Positions 55,060 to 64,000 of a DNA stretch of 64,000 bases are shown here, piece by piece. Numbering within the stretch: position 1 is the stretch's first letter; every line of letters begins with the position of its first letter. The position numbers and the translations under genes are program-made. Source of the stretch: Chiridota heheva (lineage: Eukaryota; Echinodermata; Holothuroidea; Apodida; Chiridotidae); the NCBI GenBank assembly GCA_020152595.1, contig JAIGNY010003204.1, forward strand, positions 55,001 to 119,000, read 5' to 3'. The notes under the pieces were generated by a model. The model worked only from the letters and a program-made list of their open reading frames with translations, had not been told where the DNA came from and did not search any database.

Positions 55060-55420
55060 GCATAGCAGATGCCAGTCTCGTGCGACCAGGACGGAAGTGG
55101 ATGAACACCGGGTTTTCACCATACTCTTTTCGAGAAGTGTTCAGAGTACCAGGTAGGGTGTGACTGTCCTACCATCGGGACCGATGGCTTAACGTCCCCT
55201 CCGAAGGACGGCGAGCACCATTCAACCATTGCCACTTTTCTCAACAGCTGAATGAGGAGCAGGAGCTGTACGACGTACTTCCGCTTTGATGATCGGCGTA
55301 TCTGTCTGCATAGCTGTGGAAAAACTGCTTAGGCCTGTTTGAGGCTTGAATCGGGTACCTCCAGCATCTCAGTCGTGTGTTCTACCAACTGAGCTACCTG
55401 ACTCCTAGCCTAAGGCCTAG
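55060..55420 (-). mobile_element. tRNA-derived SINE (family B), near full length
   Basis: On the minus strand the head at ~55412-55335 reads GTCAGGTAGCTCAGTTGGTA (box A), ACACGACTGAGATGCTGGAG and CCCGATTCAAGCCTC (box B). The body follows at 55315-55060 with CGCCGATCATCAAAGCGGAA, CAGCTGTTGAGAAAAGTGGC and GGTCCCGATGGTAGGACAGT. This copy links the tRNA-like head to the body also seen at 7.2 and 50.9 kb. No target duplication was defined. Confidence 0.75.
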
Positions 55421-55858
55421 GCCTACACACTATTTGTATTGACAACAATTTCCGCTATTTTCTTTTTTTCGGTGATCGGAAGTTAAGACCAATTTAAGTC
55501 CTGAGTAAGTTTATTGTTTGCCTTCTTACATCATTTCATTCATTTTCATTTCCTTATCTTCCTATTGCTACTGTATAAGTGTCCATTGCAGCCTTTAGCT
55601 GTTATTTTTCCAGTTGTCAAGTAAAACGCCTATATTAGGTAGTATCGTTAGACCTAGGCCTATTTTATTTGTTTACAGATTCTTCAATCATGTTTATTCT
55701 AACTCACAACCTATTTTTCCCTGTATCGTTCTTGGTAACATACTCTAGAGCCTCCGACTCTCTGAACTCCTTACGTACGTCACAACCCCACTTGTCTCAG
55801 GCCTCAAATGTGCCTCTAAATGCCCCACAAACTGGCTACCTTGTCTTGTTTGGTCTGA

Positions 55859-56236
55859 GTGATTATTCAAATCACACACTCACAACTTATCTATGTATCG
55901 ATGGGCAATTACATTCGTATATACAGATCAAGTTGGAAATTGTCAAAATTTAAATTACACAAGAGAAAATTACTCCTCTTATTCCTTACCCTTTCTGGTG
56001 ATATCGAAAGCAATCCTGGACCCTCCCCAAAATTTCCTTGCAAACAATGCAACAAATCTTTCAAAATAACCAGAAAGGTATCTGTTGCGATGACTACTCG
56101 TGGATTCATAATAAGTGTGCAAGCAATAGTAATGCAGCTTACAACACCCTCGCATCATCAACCGATGATTGGTTTTGTTCGAACTGTTTGGCTCCTTGTG
56201 GCCTGTGTGGACTCCAGTGTAGGAGATCTGATATAG
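55859..56236 (+). pseudogene. LINE ORF 5' segment carrying a 2A-like motif
   Basis: The frame reads hydrophobic KLLLLFLTLS directly before GDIESNPGP (55997-56023), followed by SPKFPCKQCNKSFKIT, the start of a Cys-rich finger. The correct finger frame is lost after ~56075, and the remaining codons are out of frame. D-I-E-x-N-P-G-P is the exact active consensus of 2A ribosome-skipping peptides, and the hydrophobic upstream context is also typical. In other echinoderm CR1-type LINEs 2A-like sequences sit at this N-terminal position (recalled knowledge). Confidence 0.85.
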
Positions 56237-56574
56237 CAGTACAGTGTGACAATTGTGATCAATGGATCCACTATAAGTGCTGCAACATTGATGACTCACA
56301 ATACAGCGACCTTATGCATTCTAGCTGTGCCTGGATATGTTATACTTGTGACTTCATAAAAAAATTCTCCGATTCTTTCTTCTCAACTAACAATTCCATC
56401 AACTGTACCAACTCATATGAAGCACTTCAAAGTTATTTTTCCGGTTTTAACTCAGGGTCCAACGACGATCCCGATGTCAAATTGAAAACTAATCCAAAAA
56501 AAGGAAAAAAGGAAGGTTCTAAAATTTCTTGTTATCAACTTTCAAAGTGTTCGAAACAAGAAAGCCTCCACTGA
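56038..56574 (+). pseudogene. LINE PHD-like zinc-finger segment
   Basis: The frame holds WIHNKCASN...WFCSNC and then CGLCGLQCRRSDIAVQCDNC, DQWIHYKC and WICYTC, i.e. the second half of one and a complete second Cys4-His-Cys3 (PHD-type) finger. The first half of finger one lies in the frame ending near 56075, so a 1-base frameshift separates them. At ~56515 the frame leaves the element's coding path and the endonuclease continues in another frame. PHD fingers N-terminal to the endonuclease are known in CR1-clade elements. Confidence 0.8.
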
Positions 56575-57216
56575 AAGTCTTATAAAAGACAAAGACCCAG
56601 ATGTCATCATTGGCACTAAAACCTGGCTAAATTCCGAAATCAACAACTCTGAAAATTTTCCCCACAACTATACAGTCATTCGCAAAGATAGAAGTACAAA
56701 TGGTTATGGTGGTGTATTACAGGCAATACAAAATGACCTGATTTTCACTGAGCTCACTAAACTAGACTGACTGTGAGATCATCTGAACTAAATTCCAATT
56801 CCCTATGGAAAAGAGCATGTATGTAGGAACTTTTTACAGGCCCAGTCACAATGACCTTACTAGCCTTTTTGAGTTGTGTCAAAATCACTACAAAAGATAG
56901 GGAAAAATGCTGACAAAAACAATGTTATTCTTACCAGTGATATCAATCAACCTAACATTGACCGGAGCCAAAACATTATTTCAGGCACTAACGCTTTCTC
57001 CGAAGCGGTCAAAATGCTTCTTGAAGTGGCCGATTCATTCAACCTCACTCAAATGGTGCAGTTTCCTACCAGAGATAACAACATTCTTGATCTTGTATTT
57101 ACTAACAACTCACCAGCTGTTAACTCAGCTAACATCATACCCGGTATAAGTGACCATGATATTGTTGAAATGACCCTATTCATCTCCCCATCTCGTAAAA
57201 AGTTGCCTAAACGTTA
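56515..57216 (+). pseudogene. LINE AP-type endonuclease segment (catalytic Glu lost)
   Basis: Reads NFQSVRNKK (motif I), then DPDVIIGTKTWLNSEINN, where the usual catalytic Glu of ETWL is Lys (56618-56620), then a stop near 56768. It resumes at 56876 with VILTSDINQPNID (normally GDFN), FNLTQMVQFPTRDNNILDLV and PGISDHDIV (SDH at 57149-57157). The domain order fits non-LTR endonucleases. Both the Glu and the GDFN changes would abolish activity. Confidence 0.85.
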
Positions 57217-57914
57217 AATCTATCTAAGGAAAAAATGTAACACAAAACGCATAAAAGAAGACCTGTCTAAACTTAAACTGCGATATTATTCTAAATTCAA
57301 TAAGTCATCCATTAATGTTGATGAAAAATGGAATATCTTTGAAAAGGAAATTAAACTGATTATTGAAGAAGAAAAAAAACAACTCACAAATTCACCTTAA
57401 CTAAACTATATCTACCTTGCTTCACCCATATCCAACGCCGTCTCTGCAAGAAAAAAACAGAAACTGTTCAAAAAAGCTAAGAAAACTCAACAAATCCATG
57501 ACTGGAATACATATAAAAGCTTTAGGAAATCTGTCTGTAAAAATATTAAAGAAGCTAGAAACAAGTTCATCTGTAATAAACTTAAAAATTCCCTAACTGA
57601 AAGCCCTAAGGCATGTTTGTCCTACGTCAAAGACTTAAAAGTAATTTCGTGGGTGTGTTAGACCTTATGAACAACGGTAAACTTTGTAGTGACAGTATGA
57701 CTGAAGCTAACATTCTAAACAGCCACTCTTTCAGCGTTTTCACAGAAGATACCTCTCAAATCCCTGTAACTAAACCACTCACCACCAACAAAATAAACCA
57801 ATTCATAATCAATCCAGAAGGTGTCAAAAAGCTACTGCAAAACCTAAACCCAAACAAAGCCTCAGGTCCTGACCATATACCACCATTGTTCTTAAAAACA
57901 CATGCGGAAGAAGA

Positions 57915-58130
57915 CCTTTATGAAACGCCAGTGCACCACAACTGGTTATCAAAGGCCGTGGACATTGACTTGGTTGTCGATGTTATGTCTGTCCGTACGT
58001 CGTACTTGTGTTCTCGTCTGGGTCGTATTAAGCGTTTCGAGATAGCATTTGTACTATCATAAGCGAATACGCAGGCGACGACCCCGTCATCGTAATTGTG
58101 TGTTCAACTCTCTCTCTCTCCTTTATGAAA
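57915..58130 (+). mobile_element. tRNA-derived SINE (family A), 5'-truncated, inserted in the LINE
   Basis: SINE 57926-58119 lies between two copies of CCTTTATGAAA (57915-57925 and 58120-58130). It begins at CGCCAGTGCACCACAACTGG, so the tRNA-like head is missing, and ends with a (CT)n run at ~58108-58119. Removing the insert and one duplication rejoins the LINE frame (EEDLYEI then LTDLFQ). It has the same orientation as the LINE. Confidence 0.93.
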
Positions 58131-58639
58131 TCCTAACTGATCTCTTCCAAACATCTGTGGATAACGGTACAATCCCAAACAAGTGGAAGGAAGCAACCAT
58201 ATGTAGCGTTTTTAAGAAAAGGTGATAAACACGACTCAGCTAATTATAGACCAGTTTCTTTTACCTGCGTGTGTAGTAAAATCCTTGAGCATATAATCCA
58301 CTCAGATGTGATGAAATTCCTTGATGAGCATAATATCTTAACTGATCTCCATCATTGCTTTCGTACAAAAATATCAACTGAAACACAACTTTTCTAAACA
58401 ATAAATGATATTTCTAAACAAATTGACCAAAACAGTACCATCTCTATGGCTATACTCAACTTCTCAAAAGCGTTTGATAAAGTCCCACACCAACGTCTGT
58501 TATCCAAACTTTACGCATATGGCATTGATGGAAATCTACTGGCCTGGTTTGCATCCTTCCCCAGCAGCCGCATTCAGCGTGTTGTCTGTGATGGTGAAAT
58601 CTCATATCCTAAACAAGTTCTATCTAGTGTACCACAAGG

Positions 58640-58940
58640 TACCGTTTTAGGCGACGACGACAACGAGTGAACACACAATTACAATGACGGGGTCATCGCC
58701 TACGTATTTGGTTATGATAGTAACAATGCTATCACGAAACGCTTAATACGACCCAGACGAGAACACAGGTACGACGTACGGACAGACATAACATCGACAA
58801 CCAAGTCAATGTCCACGGCCTTTGATAACCAGTTGTGGTACACTGGCGTGTCTACCCAACCCAGGCTTGAACCCAGGGCCTCGTGGTCTGTGGACAGGTA
58901 TGATGACCGCTACACCACAGTAGGTAGATACCGTTTTAGG
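58640..58940 (-). mobile_element. tRNA-derived SINE (family A), full length, inserted in the LINE
   Basis: SINE 58652-58928 is flanked by the perfect 12-bp duplication TACCGTTTTAGG (58640-58651, 58929-58940). It is on the minus strand, with the tRNA-like head at the right end (minus-strand GTGGTGTAGCGGTCATCATA and CCTGGGTTCAAGCCTGG) and the (CGT)n tail at the left. It splits the RT motif PQGTVLG from PLLFLFYVND. Confidence 0.95.
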
Positions 58941-59166
58941 TCCTTTACTCTTCCTTTTTTATGTCAATGACATCCCTGATAATATAAACAGCACGGTTAG
59001 ACTGTTTGCTGATGATTGTCTTGTGTATAGAACAACTGATAAGCCCTTTAAACTAACAAATCCTCCAAGATAATCTAAATAAATTTAAACAATGGCAAAT
59101 GAATTTCAACTCTTCTAAATGCTACACCCTCTCAATATCTCCTAGAAAATGCTATAAATCACCAGT

Positions 59167-59796
59167 TTATACCTTGTGACACCAGCCGCTAAAACGTGTC
59201 AACTCCCACCTGTACCTAGGTGTTGAAATCGTTAATAAACTCAGATGGGATAAACATATAAACAACATCACCAACAAAGCAAACTCTGTACTTGGCATAT
59301 TAAGACGTAACCTCCCAAACTGTCCCGCTGACGTTAAAAACACTGCATATAAAGCTCCAGTTAGGCCAGTACTTGAGTATGCATCAGCAGTTTGGGACCC
59401 CATCACAAGTGCGATGTAGATAAGCTTGAATCAATTCAACGGAGAGCAGCCAGGTTCTGTATGGCAGACTACTCTTATAAATCCAGTGTCACTAGCATGC
59501 TGTATAAATTAGATTGGCCCCTGCTAATAACAAGAAGGAACACCCGTCTAAAAATGCTATATAAAAGCAATAATAGTCTTGTTGCCATTGATAATGATAA
59601 CCTGATCCCAAACGCAAGAATTGATACAAGAAATAACCATGAGTTGAATTTCCACGTTCCTTATGCTCAAAAGAATGTTTATAAATACTCCTTCTTTCCT
59701 CAAACACTAAAAGATTGGAATGCTTTACCATCGGACATATTACATGCACCAAGTCTAAACTGTTTCAGAGCTAAACTTGCTAAGCTTAATGATTGA
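59167..59796 (+). pseudogene. LINE C-terminal domain
   Basis: Two frames encode the CR1-type C-terminus: YLGVEIVNKLRWDKHINNIT to APVRPVLEYASAVWDP, then after a 1-2 base change at ~59398 CDVDKLESIQRRAARFCMAD to FRAKLAKLND and a stop at 59794. The block shows the usual E-x2-QRRAARF signature. It is followed by ~95 bp of 3' UTR shared with the inverted copies at 62.3 and 63.8 kb. Confidence 0.85.
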
Positions 59797-59890
59797 TTTT
59801 TCTTCTTCATACTTTTGCTCCGCTCTGTTGGCGTTTATGTCCTCTGGAAGGATTTTTGCCGACTTAACCTATTCAGATTCAGATAGACCT

Positions 59891-60395
59891 CGCTGCCGAC
59901 AGCGAAAGTCACTTTCCAATGATCATCATACATGAATATGCATCATTCTTTAATTAAGATTAGTAGGCCTACAATCCCCGCCACCACACTACCCAGCCGA
60001 GGATATGCCAAAGTTTTGACTTCAAATATGTAAAAGTTCTTCCAAGATGAATATGCATCGTTTTTTTAATTAAAGTGGTCCTGCTATGGGGGTCGGAACT
60101 TAAATCAGATATGTTGATTGGATTACGCCTAATTGATTAGCAAAAGTATATCTTTTTCTGCACAAAACCCAATCGATTGCGAGAAATTCACATAAGGAAA
60201 GTGCATTTTACGTCACCTTGACAACAAATAAACCAGAATAAGACTCATTATGTAATGACGTCATTTTGGGAACGCCTGTATGTTGACACTGTATCTATGC
60301 CACGTATAATGTGTGTCTGCCATTGAAATTTCACAACTAGTATCGAAAGCATCTCTGTTTGTTCTTCTAAAACATTACATTTTCCAAGCAAATAT
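59891..60395. other. Unassigned stretch
   Basis: Contains a diverged ~35-bp duplication (GAATATGCATC..TTAATTAA at ~59933 and 60049). The last part may be the 5' UTR of the THAP-type element that follows. Confidence 0.4.
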
Positions 60396-60403
60396 TCAAC
60401 AAA

Positions 60404-60640
60404 ATGCCGCAGCGTTGTGTAGTTGGAGGATGCAGTAATATTAATTCTCAAACTAAAAGTCGTTTATCAATGGCAAAGGGCAACAAAACGAGACAATTCT
60501 GGATGTGTTTTGTGCGCTTGACATCAATCAAGTTTTCGGGGCTTACCGGGTACAATGTCATATTCAGCTCATGCCAGATTGTTACCCTTGTTCTGTTCAA
60601 TTTAAATAGTAGCTTGACCGCATCATCCCTGACATGAAAT
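60404..60640 (+). pseudogene. Decayed THAP-domain fragment
   Basis: ATG at 60404 opens MPQRCVVGGCSN (C-x4-C), then the frame drifts. QFWMCFVRL supplies the conserved Trp, and SSC..., with PDCYPCSVQF in another frame, resembles the C-x2-H..F/DCY end of a THAP zinc finger. At least two frame changes are needed, so it is a pseudogene, probably of a P-type or other THAP-encoding transposon. Confidence 0.55.
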
Positions 60641-60707
60641 TTTTACTCTTTCGCTAGTAATACAAATTAAAATGAAAGACTGAAACAGAGGAAGAAAAAA
60701 AACAATA

Positions 60708-60785
60708 AGACGGTGAGATTCGAACTCAAAACTTCTCGCTCTAAAGCCGAAGACGTAATCGCGTGGGCTACTTAATCAGTTCAAA
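60708..60785 (-). repeat. tRNA-like sequence
   Basis: The minus strand reads TAGCCCACGCGATTACGTC, then CTTCGGCTTTAGAGCGAGAA and a perfect B box in TTGAGTTCGAATCTCA, followed within ~10 bases by a T-rich stretch. The acceptor ends do not pair well, so it is more likely a tRNA pseudogene or SINE head than a functional tRNA. Confidence 0.45.
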
Positions 60786-61050
60786 ATTTGTATAATTTAT
60801 TGTATATATTGTTTGAAATTAACTGAAGGAAGACAAATCGATAAAATATAAGTGAATTGTAATTATTGTGTCCATATGCCAAGCCGTTCAACTAACAACA
60901 TTTTCACAATTTCTTCAAAAACGTTCAATTCAAGTGCAAAAACGCAAACAGATTGCGTGAATGAACTATTCTGATCACGTAATATCAAGCGACAGAGACT
61001 TGAACATTGATAAATACATTTTATATTTCCATTAGACCTCCTTTTTTCTT
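60786..61050. other. Unassigned stretch
   Basis: Nothing recognised. Confidence 0.4.
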
Positions 61051-61200
61051 TTCTTTCTGCGTTTCCCTCTTTTCTCCCTTAGGCTACAAACCTTTCATCT
61101 CCTCACTATCCTAATTCTTACACCATAATTCATTAACACCCTCTTGGCACATTTGACCCTGACTGTCGCGGTACCCGTTTAATATCAACAAACCAAACGT
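61051..61200 (+). mobile_element. Old 3' tail of RNase-H-type LINE
   Basis: CTTGGCACATTTGACCCTGACTGTCGCGGTACC corresponds to the family terminus (CAGGCACAATTTGACCC..CTGTCATGGTGCC), preceded by the typical pyrimidine-rich last segment. More diverged than the other four copies. Confidence 0.5.
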
Positions 61201-61477
61201 AAAAAAAGAAAACAGTAGATGTTGTTGCAAACCTTAAATTTGATTATTTTTAACAAAATATTACTTGTGAAAGAGTAAGAATTTCATGCCGACTACACAA
61301 GCTTTGTACTGTAGGACCGTGTAAGGGCCCGTGTAAGGGTTGTAAGCCTGATCTTTCTTTCTTGTCTGCAAGCGGTTCAAATTCAAAAGGAACGACATCC
61401 CTTTATTATGAGAATGTTCTTCATTTATTTCAAAATTATTTTCATCATAGTTTGAACATGAAGATAACAAATTAAGA
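61201..61477. other. Unassigned stretch
   Basis: No gene or repeat recognised. Confidence 0.35.
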
Positions 61478-62243
61478 TTAGCTAGTCCCACAGTGGAAAG
61501 TTTGTTTTCTCCACGCTGAAGATTTACAACTTAATTTATACCTAGCAAAGTACTATACGTCAGTTTTCGTTGATAGCACCAAAATTTTAATGCATTTCTT
61601 TATAAATCTGAGAGAGAAATTATGCCAAACTTCGTCAAACTAGCTAAGCTCCACGCCAAAGATCATTGGCATAACATACATCCAGACTGGATCAGTGCAC
61701 AGGCTTTCAGCAGGGAGTTGTGATCTCCCGGCTTTCAGCCACATGATTGAACTTGGTTGGCACTTAATTGGGAGAAGATTTTAATTTGAACGTAGGCCTA
61801 GTAAATGCAAGTTGCACACAGCTTAGGTTAAACTTTAGCTCATTAACACCAACATTTTACAGCAGAACTAACGTTAGGACCCCAGCAATCATTCAATTTC
61901 AACCAACAGCTAAAACTGATCTTGGCACCAAATCGAAGCTCTTGAGTTCATGAAGCATAACAGTTGATACCACCATGGTCCTCTAGGTTTTGTTGTTATA
62001 AAATTCTTCACTGTCAGACTGTAGACTAGTTAAACCTCTTTCAAACAACCGTGAACGTGGTCTCACAGTCAGACAATCCCACGTGTGTGCACCCCTGCCC
62101 TGCACGAAGTCAAAATTAAAAAGCGATCTTTCATCAGTCCTGACTTACAAAATAAAAGGATCAGCTGTGCCAAACTTACCAACTACGTAATGGCCCAAAA
62201 TAAACAAGATCCGACGCGCACCAAAAGTGCGCCTGCGTACTAG
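61478..62243 (+). repeat. 0.8-kb direct duplication, copy 2
   Basis: Second copy of 53448-54287, ~8 kb downstream in the same orientation. It is shorter by several small deletions. It ends at GCGTACTAG, where a SINE B head follows instead of the sequence after copy 1. Confidence 0.85.
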
Positions 62244-62245
62244 GA

Positions 62246-62315
62246 GTCAGGTAGCTTAGTCGGTAGAGCACACGACTGAGATGCTGAAAATACCCGGTTC
62301 AAGCAGGGAGCTGGT
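62246..62315 (+). mobile_element. tRNA-like SINE head (family B)
   Basis: GAGTCAGGTAGCTTAGTCGG (box A), ACACGACTGAGATGCTG and CCCGGTTCAAGCAGGG (box B) match the head of the 55.4-kb SINE. No SINE body follows; the sequence passes directly into an inverted LINE tail. Confidence 0.65.
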
Positions 62316-62321
62316 TCAAGC

Positions 62322-62400
62322 CTCTGAATCTGAATAAATTAAGTCGGCAAAAATCCTTTTAGAGGACATCAACGCCAACGGAGCGTAGCAAAAGTATGAG
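62322..62400 (-). mobile_element. CR1-type LINE 3' UTR fragment
   Basis: The reverse complement of the LINE end at 59797-59880 (GTCGGCAAAAATCC, GAGGACATCAACGCCAACGG, AAAAGTATGA). Only the 3' UTR is present, and it starts with the CTGAATCTGAAT tail. Confidence 0.8.
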
Positions 62401-62439
62401 GATTTAAAAAAAATAATTAATCAATTAATAAGCTCCGTA

Positions 62440-62530
62440 GACTAACGGTAGTACCGTCGGACTGACGTCAGCCGTGTTGGTATGGCTGCCGTTAGCGATG
62501 GCTGGCCGTCCGAGGGTACTACACAAATCT
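62440..62530. repeat. Inverted repeat with tRNA-like look
   Basis: GTAGTACCGTCGGAC (~62449) pairs with GTCCGAGGGTACTAC (~62508), enclosing ~45 bases. GC-rich against an AT-rich background. Function unknown. Confidence 0.6.
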
Positions 62531-63755
62531 CTACCCTGCTGTACTCTCTTAGCCTTGTGTTTAAACATTGGAAAATCTCAGTTTTAAGATCTTTGTGAAA
62601 ACGAAACCATTTTACCCCTTTTTTCGCCCACAATGCTTATTCATGATGTTTTAGGCTATCCATGTCTTCAAAACCTGTTTTTACGGTGATTTTAGTTACT
62701 TTCATCAAAGTATTTTCGGGACTACTTTTCAATCCGTAAAAATTGTCTGACCAGCTCTCCAAAGTACGGTCAAAGTTCAAAACTTTGCTATCTCGGCTAT
62801 AAGATTTTATTGGGGATAATATGTTTTAGATTATTTGAAGGAAACAAATTAGGATAATACTTATAAAGTACAATTTTATAATTTAAACATTTCTTGGTGT
62901 TTTTATTTATCTGTTTTTTTACACATCTTTTATGCTAAAATTATTTAATAAAATTATATGAACCAAAAAAAAGTTGTTAGGAAAAAATCAACCTGCAATT
63001 TAGTGAAACATCCTAAAACTTTTTTGCGCCATTTTGAATAGTTGATCACAAACGTGTAGTGACTAAAAAGATGGTGACCTAAACATTGAAACGAAGAACT
63101 TTATCCCGTCATGGTAGGCTACTAGGCTAAATAGGTAAAGATTTAGGATGTATTTTTTGGGAAAAGTGTGTTGTTTAGACCTAATTGGTACAAGAATATC
63201 CAAAAAGTAAGTTACATTTTAATCATCAATTTTCTACAACGTGTGGAAAACAGGAATTGTATTACAATCAACAACCCTCGGACTCCCGGTCGGAGTCGTA
63301 CGGAAATCTCAATGTCAACCGTACTGTGGAATGCGTTATAACTAGGGGCCCAGTGGCTTTAACACCACCTGTCTCAGATTTTGCTCAACTATGGTGTGAG
63401 GGTAAAGACTATTAAGGGAAGATTCCATGCCAAATTGTATTGCAAAATATTAATCGGTTTCTGAAACCTGAGATATCTGTCTTTAAAATTGGCCAAAATT
63501 AGGCCCACAATTTAAAAAAAGCAGCCATTTTGAATATCTCTAAAAGTCACTAAAGGCATATACCAGTGATAGCCTACTGATAGGCTCATTAATTTTCTCT
63601 TAAATTAACTTATAGACAACCTACAGACTTGAAATTTGGTATGTAAGTATTTTGCAAAATCCAATTATAATGTCCAATTTCCCAACAGGAAATTCTAAAG
63701 CAGGTTAAATAGCGAATATGTAGATCAAAGAAAAATTTGTGGCAAATAAAGTTGA
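62531..63755. other. Unassigned stretch with a weak repeat
   Basis: No gene recognised. 63225-63340 resembles 52940-53040 (AGGAATTGTAT, CAACAA.CCTCG, AATGTCAAC.GTACTG), suggesting a shared dispersed repeat that in the earlier copy leads into the (TA)n tract. Confidence 0.35.
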
Positions 63756-63761
63756 TATTTC

Positions 63762-64000
63762 TGAATCTGAATCGGTTAAGTCGGCAAAAATCCTTCAAGA
63801 GGACATGAACGCCAACCGAGCGTAAAAAGTATGAGTAAAAAAATATAAAAAATATAAAAAAACTAGTTAGCAATACAAGTGTTAGTAAGTTTAGCTTTGA
63901 AACAGTTGAGACTTGGTGCATGTACAATGTCTGACAGTAAAGTATTCCAATCCTTTAGTGTGTGAGGGAAGAACGAGTGTTTATATAGGCCTACATTCTT
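63762..64000 (-). pseudogene. CR1-type LINE 3' end, running off the window
   Basis: On the minus strand the right edge encodes the same C-terminus as 59700-59796 (reverse complement of TTGGAATACTTTACTGTCAG and CACCAAGTCTCAACTGTTTC), then a stop, 3' UTR and CTGAATCTGAAT tail at 63762. It is oriented tail-to-tail with the 55.7-59.9 kb copy. The 5' part lies beyond the window. Confidence 0.85.

Larger units (their letters stand above)
55669..59890 (+). mobile_element. CR1-type LINE, nearly complete, inactivated, split by two SINEs
   Basis: In order on +: an N-terminal region ending in a 2A-like motif (to 56023); Cys/His PHD-like fingers (~56030-56360); AP-type endonuclease (56515-57216, ending with the SDH motif at 57149); a linker; reverse transcriptase (~57780-59160: NPNKASGPDHIPPLFLKTHA, FSKAFDKVPHQRLLSKLY, SSVPQGT-VLG, FADDC at 59005); and the C-terminal CR1 block (LESIQRRAARFCMADYSYKS to LPSDILHAPSLNCFRAKLAK), stop at 59794-59796, then a 3' UTR ending in TTCAGATTCAGATAG. 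Inactivating changes: frameshifts in the finger and endonuclease regions, stops, the endonuclease ETWL Glu changed to Lys (56618-56620), the RT motif-A Asp changed to Asn (58458-58460), and two SINE insertions. The 5' boundary and target duplication were not identified. Confidence 0.9.

Noticed and set aside
60708-60785. Functional tRNA gene
   Set aside because: Box B is perfect, but the acceptor ends do not pair and the anticodon arm is irregular.
53448-62243. LTRs of a retrotransposon
   Set aside because: The direct copies lack TG..CA ends, primer-binding and polypurine sites, and the interior holds a non-LTR element with its own 3' end.

Overview
The window is animal nuclear DNA, AT-rich and gene-poor, with spliced exons, tRNA-derived SINEs, several clades of non-LTR retrotransposons, terminal-inverted-repeat elements and very long minisatellites. 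The recurrent TAGGCCTA motif and a CR1-type retrotransposon with an N-terminal 2A-like peptide point to a marine deuterostome invertebrate, most likely an echinoderm. This is inferred from sequence character, not from a search.

One host gene is well supported: TAF10, a histone-fold subunit of TFIID and SAGA, on the + strand. Four coding exons are visible (4224-4402, 28739-28803, 36498-36609, 39991-40080). They splice in frame through consensus GT/AG sites into the conserved C-terminal two thirds of TAF10 and its stop codon. The first coding exon was not found. Introns of 24.3, 7.7 and 3.4 kb separate about 450 nt of coding sequence and hold most of the repeats described here.

Layout. 0-4.2 kb: small inverted-repeat elements, a short LINE tail, and a 0.8-kb minisatellite just upstream of the first visible exon. 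4.4-28.7 kb (intron): an inverted pair member with GC-rich core, an RNase-H-type LINE with a perfect target-site duplication, a decayed protein-primed DNA polymerase B (Polinton/Maverick-like), a 2.2-kb 19-bp array, 14 near-identical 44-bp units, a TTAA-flanked MITE whose end has expanded into a 21-bp array, hairpin-rich 82-bp units, and two LINE remnants. 28.8-36.5 kb (intron): a 20-bp array, a THAP-domain first-exon fragment, and a 3.8-kb array of about 75 51-bp units with higher-order structure. 36.6-40.0 kb (intron): a second RNase-H LINE with perfect target-site duplications and other elements. 40.1-41.4 kb: TAF10 3' flank with an inserted MITE that supplies an AATAAA.

41.7-64 kb has no recognisable host gene. 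It carries inverted repeats, a SINE family caught at four sites, about 300-bp satellite families, long (TA)n tracts, a CR1-like remnant, a 0.8-kb direct duplication, and a nearly complete but dead CR1-type LINE (about 55.7-59.9 kb). That LINE has a 2A-like motif, PHD-like fingers, an AP-type endonuclease and a reverse transcriptase, and is split by two SINE insertions with 11- and 12-bp target-site duplications. Roughly a fifth of the window is tandem repeat, and several arrays visibly grow out of the ends of transposable elements.
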